Below are positions 17,019-25,987 of a DNA stretch of 64,000 nucleotides, in pieces. Under the pieces are notes generated by a model, which was given only the letters and a program-made list of their open reading frames with translations, made no database searches and was not told the origin of the DNA. The DNA lies in the NCBI RefSeq assembly GCF_013410945.1, contig NZ_JACCCH010000001.1, positions 372,001 to 436,000 of the forward strand. Reading direction: 5' to 3'. Positions within the stretch are counted from its first letter, which is position 1. Each line of letters starts with the position of its first letter. Source of the DNA: Leifsonia sp. AK011 (GTDB lineage Bacteria > Actinomycetota > Actinomycetes > Actinomycetales > Microbacteriaceae). The translations under genes and the position numbers were made by a program.

Positions 17019-18976
17019 ATGGTGACGCGGTCCTTCGGGTCCAGCCAGAGTTCGTCGGATTCAGTCACACCAAAGCTCTCATAGAACTCGTCGATGTTGC
17101 GCACGATCTGGTTGCAGCGGAACTCGTTGGGCGAGTGCGGGTCGATCGTCAGCAGACGCACGACCTCCTCGTCGCGGGCCTTGATCTGCCAGGCCTGCGC
17201 CCACGAGAGGAAGAAGCGCTGCGCGCCCGTGAGGCCGTCGATCACCGGAGGCTCCTGGCCGTCCAACGAGATGAGGTAGGCCTTCCACGCGATCGACAGC
17301 CCGCCGAGGTCGCCGATGTTCTCGCCGATCGTGAGGGCACCGTTGACGTGGTGATCGGGAACCTGGCGCGGTGCGAGCGCGTCGTACTGCTCGATGAGGG
17401 ATGCCGTGCGCTCCTCGAATGCGGCGCGATCCTCGGGCGTCCACCAGTCGGTGAGCTTGCCGTCACCGTCGTACTTCGAGCCCTGGTCGTCGAAGCCGTG
17501 CCCGATCTCGTGGCCGATGACCGCGCCGATCGCACCGTAGTTGGCCGCGGCATCCCGATTCTCATCGAAGAAGGGGAACTGCAGGATGGCAGCAGGGAAG
17601 ACGATCTCGTTGAAGCCGGGGTTGTAGTACGCGTTGATGGTCTGCGGGGTCATGAACCACTCGTCGCGATCGAGGGGCTTGCCGATCTTGCCGAGCTCGC
17701 GCTGGAACTCGAACTCGTTCGTCGCGCGGATGTTGCCGATGAGGTCGGCGGCATCGATCTCGAGGCTCGAGTAGTCGCGCCACTTCACGGGGTAGCCGAT
17801 CTTGGGCGTGAATTTGCTGAGCTTCTCGAGCGCGCGCTCTCGCGTGGCAGGGCCCATCCACTCGAGCTTCTCGATGCTCTGGCGGTAGGCCTCGACGAGG
17901 TTCGCGACGAGCACGTCCATCGCGGTCTTCGCCGCCTCGGGGAAGTGGCGCTCGACGTAGATGTGACCGACGGCTTCGCCGAGAGCTCCCTCGACGAGGC
18001 TCACGCCCCGCTTCCAGCGGTCGCGCAACTGGGGCGTGCCGGTAAGGGTGCGGCCGTAGAAGTCGAAGTTGGTCTCGACGAACTCCTGTGAGAGGTACGC
18101 GGCGTTCGAGCGGACAACCTGCCATGCGAGCCAGTCCTGGAGCGCTTCGATGTTGTCCTCGCGCAGCACGGTCTGGAGCCCCTCGAGGAAGCTCGGCTGC
18201 CGAACGACGACCTCGTCGAACGAATGCTCCGGCACACCGAGCGCCGTGAGCCACACGTCCATGTCGAGAGAGCCCGCGAGCTCGTTCGCCCGCTGCCAGA
18301 GCATCGGGTTGTACGTCTTCTCGCTGTCGCGATTGGTGACGTTGTCCCAGTGGTGACTGGCCAGTTCGGTCTCGAGCGTCATGATGCGGCTGGCACGGGC
18401 TGCGGGCTCATCGAGACCGACAAGCCCGAGCATCCGCTCGATGAAGGCGACGTACTTGGTGCGGATCTCGGCGAAGTTGTCCTCGCGGTAGTACGACTCG
18501 TCTGGAAGACCGAGACCGGCCTGCTCGAGGAACACGAGGTAGCGGTCGGGCTGGCCGGGGTCGTTGTCGACGAACGCAGCGAAGAGGCCGGGGGCGCCAC
18601 CGCGCTCGAGGCGACCGAGCGTCGCGAGCACCTCGTCGATGGTGGATGCCGCGGCCGCCGTCTCGAGCAGCTCGGCGATCGGCTGGGCGCCGAGCGCCTG
18701 GATCCGCGCCTCATCCATGAAGCTCGCGTACAGGTCGCCGACCTTGCGTGCCTCAGTACCCGGCTCGGCGGACTGGGACTCGACGATGATGTCGCGCACC
18801 GCCTTCTCGGCCTCCTCGGCCAACAGATAGAAGGAGCCGTACCGCGCCTTGTCGCTCGGGATCTCGGTGCGCTCGATCCAGCGTTCGTTCACGTGGCGGA
18901 ACAGGTCGTCCTGGGGGCGGATGCTCGGCTCGAGCTCGTTCGTATCGATTCCAGCTGCAAGGGGGGCGTCGCTCAT
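17012..18976 (-). CDS. M13-family zinc metallopeptidase (PepO-like)
   Basis: Neprilysin-type oligopeptidase, 654 residues from ATG 18976. The zinc site HEIGH lies near residues 487-491, with the third ligand Glu in ENIGDLGGL. The substrate-binding motif NAYYNPGFNEIVFPAAILQ sits before the zinc site, and the C-terminus carries CNQIVRN, close to the family ending. There is no signal peptide, so it is a cytosolic oligopeptidase like PepO. A start 10 codons upstream is possible but has no better ribosome site. The serine hydrolase gene follows with a 7-base overlap. Confidence 0.94.
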   Translation of the reverse strand: MSDAPLAAGIDTNELEPSIRPQDDLFRHVNERWIERTEIPSDKARYGSFYLLAEEAEKAVRDIIVESQSAEPGTEARKVGDLYASFMDEARIQALGAQPIAELLETAAAASTIDEVLATLGRLERGGAPGLFAAFVDNDPGQPDRYLVFLEQAGLGLPDESYYREDNFAEIRTKYVAFIERMLGLVGLDEPAARASRIMTLETELASHHWDNVTNRDSEKTYNPMLWQRANELAGSLDMDVWLTALGVPEHSFDEVVVRQPSFLEGLQTVLREDNIEALQDWLAWQVVRSNAAYLSQEFVETNFDFYGRTLTGTPQLRDRWKRGVSLVEGALGEAVGHIYVERHFPEAAKTAMDVLVANLVEAYRQSIEKLEWMGPATRERALEKLSKFTPKIGYPVKWRDYSSLEIDAADLIGNIRATNEFEFQRELGKIGKPLDRDEWFMTPQTINAYYNPGFNEIVFPAAILQFPFFDENRDAAANYGAIGAVIGHEIGHGFDDQGSKYDGDGKLTDWWTPEDRAAFEERTASLIEQYDALAPRQVPDHHVNGALTIGENIGDLGGLSIAWKAYLISLDGQEPPVIDGLTGAQRFFLSWAQAWQIKARDEEVVRLLTIDPHSPNEFRCNQIVRNIDEFYESFGVTESDELWLDPKDRVTIW

Positions 18977-19019
18977 GCGAGAAAGCCTAGTTCGCTTGAG
19001 CGACACCGTTGCTGGGTGT

Positions 19020-19499
19020 CTAGCGACCTGCGAACAGGTTCACACCCACAGCCGCGAGTCCACCGCAGACCACACCCCACAGGATGATCGAGATGGTCTG
19101 CCAGAGGATGACCGCGTTGCGCGGAGCTCCGAAGGAGACGATCGCAGCGGAGGTGATCTGGCTCGGCAGCAGGAGCTGGCCCAGGAGACTCACGCCGGGC
19201 ACGCCCCAGCGGTCGAACCGCGCCTTGAGCTTCTGCCGACGAGGGGAGAGGACGGGCTCCTCGCGGTCCCGTGTTACCCGTTCACGCACACGATGTGCAG
19301 ACATCACGAAGATCAGCATCGAGACGATATTGCCGATGATCGCTGCGGGGATCGCGACGAACGGGGAGAGACCGGCGAGCACACCGACGATCGAGCCGAG
19401 GTACGACTCGACGAAGGGGATGGCTCCGAGCGCGATGATGCCGAGCCACTGGAGGGCCGGCGGGAGCCCTTCGGCGAAGTTCTGCAGGGTCTCGAGCAT
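19020..19499 (-). CDS. Small multidrug-export-like membrane protein
   Basis: A 159-residue membrane protein with about four helices in two pairs, with a conserved-looking turn in IPFVESYLGSIVGVLAGLSP (about 27-46) and LLPSQITSAAIVSFGAPR in the second half. It resembles the putative small multidrug-export family (PF06695, from memory) rather than SMR or DedA. It diverges from the tetR gene and shares its operator-filled promoter, so it is probably that repressor's target. The link to drug export is inference. Confidence 0.7.
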   Translation of the reverse strand: MLETLQNFAEGLPPALQWLGIIALGAIPFVESYLGSIVGVLAGLSPFVAIPAAIIGNIVSMLIFVMSAHRVRERVTRDREEPVLSPRRQKLKARFDRWGVPGVSLLGQLLLPSQITSAAIVSFGAPRNAVILWQTISIILWGVVCGGLAAVGVNLFAGR

Positions 19500-19512
19500 C
19501 GATTCGTCCTCC

Positions 19513-19572
19513 TAGTACACTGTGCTAACGATTCAGGCCAGACTAGCACACTGTGCTAGCACGTTGTACTAA
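19513..19572. promoter_or_regulatory. Three TetR operators between exporter and tetR
   Basis: TAGTACACTGTGCTAA (19513-19528), CTAGCACACTGTGCTAG (19543-19559, perfect 17-base palindrome) and TAGCACGTTGTACTAA (19557-19572) share the pattern TAGyACnnTGTrCTA. The second and third overlap by three bases. They fill the gap between the divergent 19499 and 19585 starts. Confidence 0.88.
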
Positions 19573-19584
19573 TGAGAGGTTATC

Positions 19585-20160
19585 GTGAGCCGTCGCGACG
19601 AGATCGTGGAGGCCGCCCAGGCGGTATTCGCTGAGGGCGGGGCATCCGCCATCACTGTGCGATCCGTTGCTGCTCGCGCTGGGATCGGCGCGAGCACTCT
19701 TCGCCACTACTTCCCCACCCAGCGTGACCTCCATGACGCCATCTTCTCGGCCGCATTCGACGCGAGCCTCGATGACCTGCGCATCAGCGACTCGTCGGTG
19801 CCGGCGCGCGAGCGGTTGGCGGAGTGCATCCAGCAGTTCATCACTCCCGTGGATGCTCCGGGCAACGCGCTCGAGCGCTGGGTCGAGTCGCTCGCCACGA
19901 TGATCACGTCCCGCGCTTCGGAAGAAATGCGAACCGCATGGTCAGCGTTCGCACGACAGGCCCACACTCGCGTGCGCTCGTGGCTCGACGTTCTCGCCGC
20001 TGAGGGGGCGCTTCTCCCCGGCAGCACCGACCGTCAGGCCCGGATGCTGCTCGCCCTTGTCGACGGACTCGCCCTGGCGATGATGGTGCCCGAATCCCGC
20101 CCGACCTCCGAGCAGGTGCGGGAGACCCTGGACGATGCGATCGCCGCGATCGTGCGCTAG
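19585..20160 (+). CDS. TetR-family repressor
   Basis: A 191-residue regulator from GTG 19585. The N-terminal TetR helix-turn-helix reads ITVRSVAARAGIGASTLRHY (about 26-45), followed by an all-helical ligand domain that ends in a conserved-looking DGLALAMMVP. Three copies of one palindrome directly upstream make autorepression and control of the divergent exporter likely. It is convergent with the acyltransferase gene, sharing the 4-base CTAG that holds both stop codons. Confidence 0.93.
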   Translation: MSRRDEIVEAAQAVFAEGGASAITVRSVAARAGIGASTLRHYFPTQRDLHDAIFSAAFDASLDDLRISDSSVPARERLAECIQQFITPVDAPGNALERWVESLATMITSRASEEMRTAWSAFARQAHTRVRSWLDVLAAEGALLPGSTDRQARMLLALVDGLALAMMVPESRPTSEQVRETLDDAIAAIVR

Positions 20161-21449
20161 CCCGGCTGCGGAGCCCGCTGTCCCCAGCGGCCGAGCATCA
20201 GGACGGCGACCGAAAGCAGAACGCTGCCCGTGACCGCGATCCAGAAGTCCATGAAGAACTGCATGACGAGGAACGACGGAATGAACGACAGCACCGCCGC
20301 GACGGCCACGACCGCGTTCGGCGGCGTCGAGGTGATCTCCCGCGGCGCCTCCCAGCGACCGACGATGAACGACAACCCGAAGACGGCGGCCAGCACCAAC
20401 ACATAGAGAAGAGGTCGTGACCACCACCACACGGCGCTTCCCGGCTCGGGAGCCGCGCCAGGAATGAGCAGCGTGATGCCCGTGATGATGAGGATCACCG
20501 GCAGGTGCCACAGGTAGATGGTCATGAGTCGGGTTCCCGCGAGGAAGACGACGGCCCGCGCGGCGTGGGTGTTCATGAGGGCGGCGAGCGCCGGGCGCAG
20601 GAGTCGCAGCACGCACGCCTGGGCGACGGCGAGCGCAACCAGCGGGAGCGTCGGCGGGTTGAGGTTCGTGAGCATGTTGTCGGAGTACGGGCCCCACGTC
20701 GTCAGGGGGATGAGGCTCGCGTAGGCCACGACGGCGATGAGGACCAGCTGCCATGCGGGGCGTCGGCCGAACCATCCGTCGGCGTACCAGAACCCGAGCT
20801 GCTGCACGAGGAGCCAGACGAAGAAGAGGTTGAGCAGGCCGACCTGTTGGATGCCCGTGCCGTATCGCACGGCATCCACGACGATCGCGCCCGCCAGCAG
20901 CACGACCAGGGTCGCCCTCGGAGCGCGAGTGTGCCACGCCACCATGAAGGGCACGAGTGCCTGGCACAGCGTGTACGCGGCGAGGAACCACAGCGGGGAG
21001 GCCGCGCCCTGCACCGCGAGTTGCACGAGCTCGGGCGCGACCGCGAGCAGCATCGCGGCCCCGATCACGACAACATAGAAGATGTACAGCGGCAGGGCCG
21101 GCTGCGCGAGGCGCAGCACGCGGTTGCGCACGTAGTCGGCAGCAGTTCCCCCGCGCCGCGTGAGGCTGCGCCAGGCCGTGATCGACGCGAACCCGCCCAC
21201 CACGAAGAAGAGCGGCATGATCTGCCCGGCCCAGGTCGCGAGTGGGAACCAGGGCGCAGCACCGACGGGACTCTCCGTCGGGGTCTGCGCGATGAGCTCG
21301 CCATCGGGGCCGACCCCCACACCCACCATGAGCAGGTGGATGAGCACCACGAGCAGCACGCAGAACACTCGAGCGAGGTCGAGTGTCAGGTCGCGCTTCG
21401 ACAGGTCGATGGATGCTGCGGCGGTCTGCGCCGTCGGAGTGCGTGCCAT
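20157..21449 (-). CDS. Membrane acyltransferase 3-family protein
   Basis: A 430-residue polytopic protein with about ten hydrophobic helices. It begins after a short polar tail with RDLTLDLARVFCVLLVVLIH, the helix 1 pattern of acyltransferase 3 (OafA-like) proteins with the catalytic-type His near residue 38. A later PLFFVVGGFASITAW segment matches the family's FFxxSG region. Such proteins O-acylate surface sugars, lipids or antibiotics; the substrate is not evident. The start ATG 21449 is clear. Confidence 0.85.
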   Translation of the reverse strand: MARTPTAQTAAASIDLSKRDLTLDLARVFCVLLVVLIHLLMVGVGVGPDGELIAQTPTESPVGAAPWFPLATWAGQIMPLFFVVGGFASITAWRSLTRRGGTAADYVRNRVLRLAQPALPLYIFYVVVIGAAMLLAVAPELVQLAVQGAASPLWFLAAYTLCQALVPFMVAWHTRAPRATLVVLLAGAIVVDAVRYGTGIQQVGLLNLFFVWLLVQQLGFWYADGWFGRRPAWQLVLIAVVAYASLIPLTTWGPYSDNMLTNLNPPTLPLVALAVAQACVLRLLRPALAALMNTHAARAVVFLAGTRLMTIYLWHLPVILIITGITLLIPGAAPEPGSAVWWWSRPLLYVLVLAAVFGLSFIVGRWEAPREITSTPPNAVVAVAAVLSFIPSFLVMQFFMDFWIAVTGSVLLSVAVLMLGRWGQRAPQPG

Positions 21450-21582
21450 ACGACCAGCCTAGGAAGGCTCAGCGTCCTGGTGGCGATATTCACAGGCTCG
21501 GTGCTCCCCCTAACCTCTTGTGGCCAGCGCTGCCGTGGGCGAGGCGGACCGCGACGTGAATGTGCCGTACCGGGAGACGTTC

Positions 21583-21626
21583 GAGGGGGCCTCGCAGTCA
21601 ACGCTGTTGAGTGCTGAAGCCCCCTC
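21583..21626. terminator. Hairpin after the hydrolase gene
   Basis: GAGGGGGC (21583-21590) pairs with GCCCCCTC (21619-21626) around a 28-base loop, 6 bases past the minus-strand hydrolase stop. The rest of the 21450-21631 gap shows no gene. Confidence 0.5.
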
Positions 21627-21631
21627 TGAGA

Positions 21632-22486
21632 TCAGTTGGCGAACGCTCGCTCGAGAAGAACCGACGTGTGCTCCGCAATCGCGTCGACCTCCTCCTCAAG
21701 AGCGAAGTGGCCAGTGTCGAGGAGGATCACTTCGGTGTCCGGCACATCCCTCTGGAATGCGACCGCCCCTGCCGGAATGAAGAACGGATCGTTCTTGCCC
21801 CAGATGGCGAGAACCTTCGGCTGGCGACGCCGCAACCAGGCCTGCCACACCGGGTACTGCGCGGGGTTGTTCTGGTAGTCCCAGAGGATCGCCTTCATGT
21901 ACTCCGACCGGCCCGGCAGATCGAGGATGGCCTGATCCGCGATCGCCTGATCAGGATCAACGTGCTCCGGGTTCCTCGCGCCGACCTGCCACTGCATCCG
22001 CGTTCCCGCGAGGCTCACGAATGCGTCGACGGTCGGCTGACCCTTCTCGCGATCCTGCCACCACTCCGCGAGGCCTGCGACTCCCGGCCCGAAGCCGTCT
22101 ACATAGGCATTTCCGCTCTGCGTGACGATGCCGCGAACGCGCTCATCGTGCTCAAGCGCGACCCGGAATCCGACCGGCGCTCCAAGGTCGAACATGTACA
22201 GCACGTACTCAGCGACACCGAGCTGGTCGATCGCATCGCGAACAACCTCCGCAATCCGATCGAACGTCGGAGACTCCGGTAGCGGATCTGAACTCCCGAA
22301 CCCTGGGTAGTCGATGGCAACGACGTGCCACTGGGGTGCAAGCCGGTCGATGAGGCGCGTGAACGCGCGGGTGCTCGACGGGAACCCTGGCAGCAATACC
22401 AGCGTCGGCTTGGACGAATCACCTGCCTCCCGAACAAAGATGTTGAGTCCATCGACCTCGATGGTGCGGTAGCTGAGTGCAGACAT
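21632..22486 (-). CDS. Alpha/beta hydrolase, epoxide-hydrolase/dehalogenase type
   Basis: A 284-residue alpha/beta hydrolase. The oxyanion region is LPGFPSSTRAF (about 32-42) and the nucleophile elbow is YMFDLGAPVG. It carries Asp100 rather than Ser, the pattern of epoxide hydrolases and haloalkane dehalogenases. The catalytic His lies in LLDTGHFALEEE near residue 259, and WGKNDPFF supplies the acid region. The substrate is unknown. It diverges from a CGNR-type regulator, which probably controls it. Confidence 0.86.
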   Translation of the reverse strand: MSALSYRTIEVDGLNIFVREAGDSSKPTLVLLPGFPSSTRAFTRLIDRLAPQWHVVAIDYPGFGSSDPLPESPTFDRIAEVVRDAIDQLGVAEYVLYMFDLGAPVGFRVALEHDERVRGIVTQSGNAYVDGFGPGVAGLAEWWQDREKGQPTVDAFVSLAGTRMQWQVGARNPEHVDPDQAIADQAILDLPGRSEYMKAILWDYQNNPAQYPVWQAWLRRRQPKVLAIWGKNDPFFIPAGAVAFQRDVPDTEVILLDTGHFALEEEVDAIAEHTSVLLERAFAN

Positions 22487-22615
22487 GTTTCTCTCCTTGA
22501 GGACTTGGTGCAGCCGGAGGGGACTCTCACGACTAACCGTTAATTATTTGTTTTGGAGGTTACGCAGGTTCATGCTAACTTGTCAACACGACGTTTAGTG
22601 GTTACGGAGATTCGG

Positions 22616-23233
22616 ATGAAACTGAGCAACGTGATGGGGCTGGGAGACAACACCGCTCTCGATTTCCTCAACAGCACGGTCACCCAAGGGGCCTCGACCT
22701 TCGAGTTCATCGAGAGCGGTCACGCCCTTGTCGGGTGGCTTCACGCCGCCGGACTCGTCTCTCACGACGAGAGCAGGGCTTTGCTGCAGATGCCGATCTC
22801 GGAGCTCGATGCACAAGCCGCCCAGGCCAGAGAGCTCAGGGAGTGGTTGCGATCTGAGGTGGCTCGCTGGGCGGAGTTGGAGAAAGGCGAGGTGTCGATT
22901 GACGCTTCGGTTCGCCTGAATGAGCTCATGGCCGTAGACGATTTCTTCCGCCAACTCGACTCGCGTGGAGACCTCGTGCTCCAGCGCCGATGGAGCAGCC
23001 CGCGTCAACTACTGGCCCCGATCGCTCACGTTTTCGCGGAACTTCTGAGCATGGGCGAAACCGCCTACGTCAGGAGATGCGAAGGAACGGGATGCACCAT
23101 GTGGTTCTACGACCACACGAAGTCGCATCGCCGCCGCTGGTGCTCGATGGCGCTGTGCGGCAACCGCGAGAAGGCACGCAATCACCGTCTGCGACAAGCG
23201 ACGGCAACTTCAAGTGAACGGACGGCAGGATGA
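22616..23233 (+). CDS. CGNR zinc-finger/ABATE-domain regulator
   Basis: A 205-residue protein with an N-terminal ABATE-like domain opening DNTALDFLNS and a C-terminal CGNR zinc finger: cysteines in CEGTGC, then CSMALCGNREKARNHR. This pairing is typical of putative actinobacterial stress regulators. I chose ATG 22616 after ACGGAG, since an upstream extension to 22553 lies in the divergent promoter. The next gene overlaps by ATGA. The 130 bases to the hydrolase start contain AT-rich TAACCGTTAATTA, a possible operator. Confidence 0.85.
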   Translation: MKLSNVMGLGDNTALDFLNSTVTQGASTFEFIESGHALVGWLHAAGLVSHDESRALLQMPISELDAQAAQARELREWLRSEVARWAELEKGEVSIDASVRLNELMAVDDFFRQLDSRGDLVLQRRWSSPRQLLAPIAHVFAELLSMGETAYVRRCEGTGCTMWFYDHTKSHRRRWCSMALCGNREKARNHRLRQATATSSERTAG

Positions 23234-23574
23234 TGGACAAGCACAAGCAGCCCCAGACGTATCCGGTGATGGATGGAGCACAGTCGGCGCCCAGGGCAGA
23301 TCAGGTCGCAGGGATTGTGCAGCGGGTCTGGGCGGAGTCGAGGGTGTACCACTCAGACGTCGAGCCGATGCTGAGACAGTGGCTGGAAGCCGTGCATGTC
23401 AGCGTGGAGGCCAAGGAGTTCGATGCGCTGCTGACCAAGGCTCGCGGGGAATTCGCTCGCGTGGCAACACCGTCAGACACTGACACGAATCCTCACTGCC
23501 CAGCGGGAACACTCGTCGAGTGCCTCTACTGGGACGTCCAGACGCTCGAGCGCGGAGGAACTCTTCAAGCCTAG
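23230..23574 (+). CDS. Hypothetical small protein
   Basis: A 114-residue protein I do not recognise. It is polar with no membrane segment. A helical middle (RADQVAGIVQRVWAESRVYH) is followed by a C-terminal HCPAGTLVECLYWDVQTLERG with two Cys and a His. It overlaps the CGNR gene by ATGA, so it is translated with it, and its stop shares CTAG with the convergent tetR gene. This is a probable real gene of unknown role. Confidence 0.6.
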   Translation: MMDKHKQPQTYPVMDGAQSAPRADQVAGIVQRVWAESRVYHSDVEPMLRQWLEAVHVSVEAKEFDALLTKARGEFARVATPSDTDTNPHCPAGTLVECLYWDVQTLERGGTLQA

Positions 23575-24236
23575 GCAGGCGTCTGCGCGGAAGCCTCATG
23601 TGAGAGCCCGACCGCGAACGCCTGCAGAAAGCGTGTCAGGCGCGGCTCGAAGTCGAGAGCAACGTGAGCCCACTGGGGCTCCTGCGCGTATAGCCCTGCC
23701 AGCGTTGGCGTGGGATGCGCTACCTGCCAGAGGCTTCCGGCCATGATGCCAGCAGCCGCGGACAGCTGTGAGGCGCGGTCGACATCCAGGGTGCCGGCGC
23801 GGACGAGTTCAGCGACGATCTCGTCGGATGCAGCGAACGCACTCGACTTGTAGCGCCTGGCCCGTTCAACGTCGACGTCGCCTTCGAGCCGTATCGCGAC
23901 GTGCGTGAGGAGATCGCAGAACACGGGAAGCGTGACGATCGTGCTCGCGAGCACGGTTGCCAGGTCCTTCGGCGCGAGGCCGATGAGGCCAGAGAACCTC
24001 GCCTTGACCGCTTCGGCCCACTGACGCCATCCGCGTTCGGCGAGTTCAAGGAGGAGCTCCTCCTTGCTCGCGTAGTAGCGCCGCACACCTGTGCGATGCA
24101 ATCCGACACGATCGGTCACCTCAGCGATCGTCACGTATCGAACACCGCCGCGCTCGAGCGCAATCGCCTCCGCGGCCGCCAGGAGATCCTCCGAACGCTG
24201 CGTCTTGTCTTCCTCAGATCGTGCACGTTCACGCAT
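23571..24236 (-). CDS. TetR-family repressor
   Basis: A 221-residue TetR protein from ATG 24236. The helix-turn-helix VTIAEVTDRVGLHRTGVRRY lies at about 29-48, and the ligand domain ends in DFEPRLTRFLQAF. It diverges from the quinone oxidoreductase gene. Two copies of a 20-base palindrome between them (24248-24267, 24293-24312) are its likely operators. A longer frame upstream would cross both operators, so the shorter start is preferred. Confidence 0.92.
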   Translation of the reverse strand: MRERARSEEDKTQRSEDLLAAAEAIALERGGVRYVTIAEVTDRVGLHRTGVRRYYASKEELLLELAERGWRQWAEAVKARFSGLIGLAPKDLATVLASTIVTLPVFCDLLTHVAIRLEGDVDVERARRYKSSAFAASDEIVAELVRAGTLDVDRASQLSAAAGIMAGSLWQVAHPTPTLAGLYAQEPQWAHVALDFEPRLTRFLQAFAVGLSHEASAQTPA

Positions 24237-24245
24237 CGCATCAGG

Positions 24246-24312
24246 ATAACGCAACTCATGATGTGTTATTCGCAGAAAGATGCTACTGTCAGAACGCATC
24301 ACATGATGCGTT
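24246..24312. promoter_or_regulatory. Two TetR operators between tetR and oxidoreductase
   Basis: AACGCAACTCATGATGTGTT (24248-24267) and AACGCATCACATGATGCGTT (24293-24312) are two versions of one 20-base near-palindrome, centres 45 bases apart. Confidence 0.88.
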
Positions 24313-24354
24313 AAGTCATCGGCGCCCTGCGTCGACATCTAGGAGCCACATCTC

Positions 24355-25344
24355 ATGCATGCTGTTGAAGCCGTTGAATTCGGCGCCCCCTCTGTTCTTC
24401 GAGTGATCGAGCTTCCCGACCCGGTTCCGGGTCCGGGCGAGGTCACGATCGACGTGTCGCATGCTGCCGTGGGATTGATCGACCTGCTCATGCGTCAAGG
24501 TCAGTTCAAGGACGCCCCGGGGATGCCCCAACCCCCGTTCGTCCCCGGCCTCGAGGTGACAGGCGCAATCCGGGCCCTCGGCGAGGGTGTGACCGGTTTC
24601 TCGGTCGGCGAGAAGGTGGTTGCCCTGTCGTCAGGCGGCAGTGGTGGCTACTCGTCGATCAAGGTGGCCGGGGCATCCCAAATCGTGTCGATTGAGGGCG
24701 CTGGCATTGACCCCGCCATCGCGGTGTCCGTGATCCCCAACGCTGCGATGGTGCACGTCGCGATGACCGCCGTGGCACATCTCCGCGAAGGCGAAACTGT
24801 GCTTGTGCACGGAGCACTCGGTGGATTCGCATCAGCGGTTCCCGGCGTTGCCAAGCGCCTCGGCGCATCTCGCGTCGTCGGCACCGTTCGCCCCAGCAAG
24901 CTTGAGGCGGCGCAGGCCACGAAACTTCCCTACGACCTCATAGTGGACTCAACCGACCTGGGCACGCTCGGCGACGAGCGCTTCGACATCATCATCGACA
25001 GCGTTGGCGGCGACCTTCGTAGCGCGAGCCTTGGCCTCCTCCGCCCCGGAGGCAGACTGATCGTGGCCGGAAATGCAAGCAACGACTGGGCCCACACGGT
25101 GCCGACGAACACTCTGTGGTTGGGAAGCCTGACGGTCTCCGGATTCAACGCCGGAGCCTTCCTGCCCACCCACCCAGAGCTTCTCGCGCCTGCGCTGAAA
25201 GCGGCGGTCGAGGTTGTCTCGGCCGGGCTCGGCCAGACCGTCGTGGACGTCCACAGTTTCAGTGACGCTGTTGCGGCTCACACCCGCATGGAAGACCGCA
25301 CACTGGATGGCCGTGTTGTGCTCGTCCCTGACACGAATCGCTGA
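24355..25344 (+). CDS. NADPH:quinone oxidoreductase-like MDR protein
   Basis: A 329-residue medium-chain dehydrogenase/reductase of the zinc-free quinone oxidoreductase branch. The N-terminal GroES-like domain contains PPFVPGLEVTGAIRALG (about 57-73) and the Rossmann domain VLVHGALGGFASAVPGVAK (about 150-168). The zinc-ligand residues of alcohol dehydrogenases are absent. The gene diverges from the TetR gene and has two of its operators upstream, so it is probably an inducible detoxification enzyme. The true substrate is unknown. Confidence 0.9.
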   Translation: MHAVEAVEFGAPSVLRVIELPDPVPGPGEVTIDVSHAAVGLIDLLMRQGQFKDAPGMPQPPFVPGLEVTGAIRALGEGVTGFSVGEKVVALSSGGSGGYSSIKVAGASQIVSIEGAGIDPAIAVSVIPNAAMVHVAMTAVAHLREGETVLVHGALGGFASAVPGVAKRLGASRVVGTVRPSKLEAAQATKLPYDLIVDSTDLGTLGDERFDIIIDSVGGDLRSASLGLLRPGGRLIVAGNASNDWAHTVPTNTLWLGSLTVSGFNAGAFLPTHPELLAPALKAAVEVVSAGLGQTVVDVHSFSDAVAAHTRMEDRTLDGRVVLVPDTNR

Positions 25345-25459
25345 CCCGCACCGAGTGCTTCCTTGAGCCGATCCGGCCTCGTCCCGCTACGCGGGGCGTG
25401 CCCGGAACTCTGCTCTGATCACGGACGGCCCCAGCGTCAAGGACGCCGCCCGATGTTCC

Positions 25460-25879
25460 TCACACCAGCTCGGATGGTTCCTGGCGGGAATCGTAGGCGA
25501 TGCGGTGGTCGACGATCGCGTCCTGGTTCGCGGCCGCCCAGGCGGCCAGCCGGAGCACTGGCTCGGTGAGAGTGCGGCCAAGCTCAGTGGTCTCATATTC
25601 GACACGTGGCGGAACCGCGGCATAGACGGTCCGTTCGATCAGTCCGTCCCGCTCCAGAGCGCGAAGGGTGATCGTCAGCATGCGCCGTGAGATGCCGGGG
25701 GTGGTCTTGAGCAACTGAGTGAAGCGCTGCGGCCCATCCTCCAGGATCCCGATCAGGAGCAGGCTCCACTTATCACCCACGCGGTCGAGGACGGAGCGAA
25801 AAATGTCGGGGTCGTGCTCGGTACACATTCGCCCCATTGAGCGCAGCAGCTCATCGCCCTGTCGCATCGTCGACGTCAT
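25460..25879 (-). CDS. HxlR-family transcriptional regulator
   Basis: A 139-residue winged-helix protein of the HxlR/DUF24 type. An N-terminal Cys (MCTEH, about residue 19) is followed by GDKWSLLLIGILEDGPQRFT, then the recognition region GISRRMLTITLRALERDGLI (about 62-81) and EYETTELG. Many HxlR members sense electrophiles through that Cys. It diverges from the luciferase-like genes. The 115-base gap to the quinone oxidoreductase holds only a short hairpin, CCCGC-TAC-GCGGG, near 25384. Confidence 0.92.
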   Translation of the reverse strand: MTSTMRQGDELLRSMGRMCTEHDPDIFRSVLDRVGDKWSLLLIGILEDGPQRFTQLLKTTPGISRRMLTITLRALERDGLIERTVYAAVPPRVEYETTELGRTLTEPVLRLAAWAAANQDAIVDHRIAYDSRQEPSELV

Positions 25880-25902
25880 GCCGCGCCTCCTGTTGCTCGT
25901 CG

Positions 25903-25975
25903 GTTACTTCGGGGTAACTCGGGTTTAGTTGAAGTGACCGGTTACCGAAGTGTACACCAGTAACTAACAGTAACT
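25903..25975. promoter_or_regulatory. HxlR-type operator cluster
   Basis: GTTACTTCGGGGTAAC (25903-25918) is a GTTAC-N6-GTAAC inverted repeat. GTTACCGAAGTGTACA (25941-25956) and a direct pair AGTAACTA/AGTAACTC (25959-25977) repeat the GTTAC/GTAAC half-sites. All lie between the divergent hxlR and luciferase-like starts. Confidence 0.7.
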
Positions 25976-25987
25976 CGAAGGAACGAC

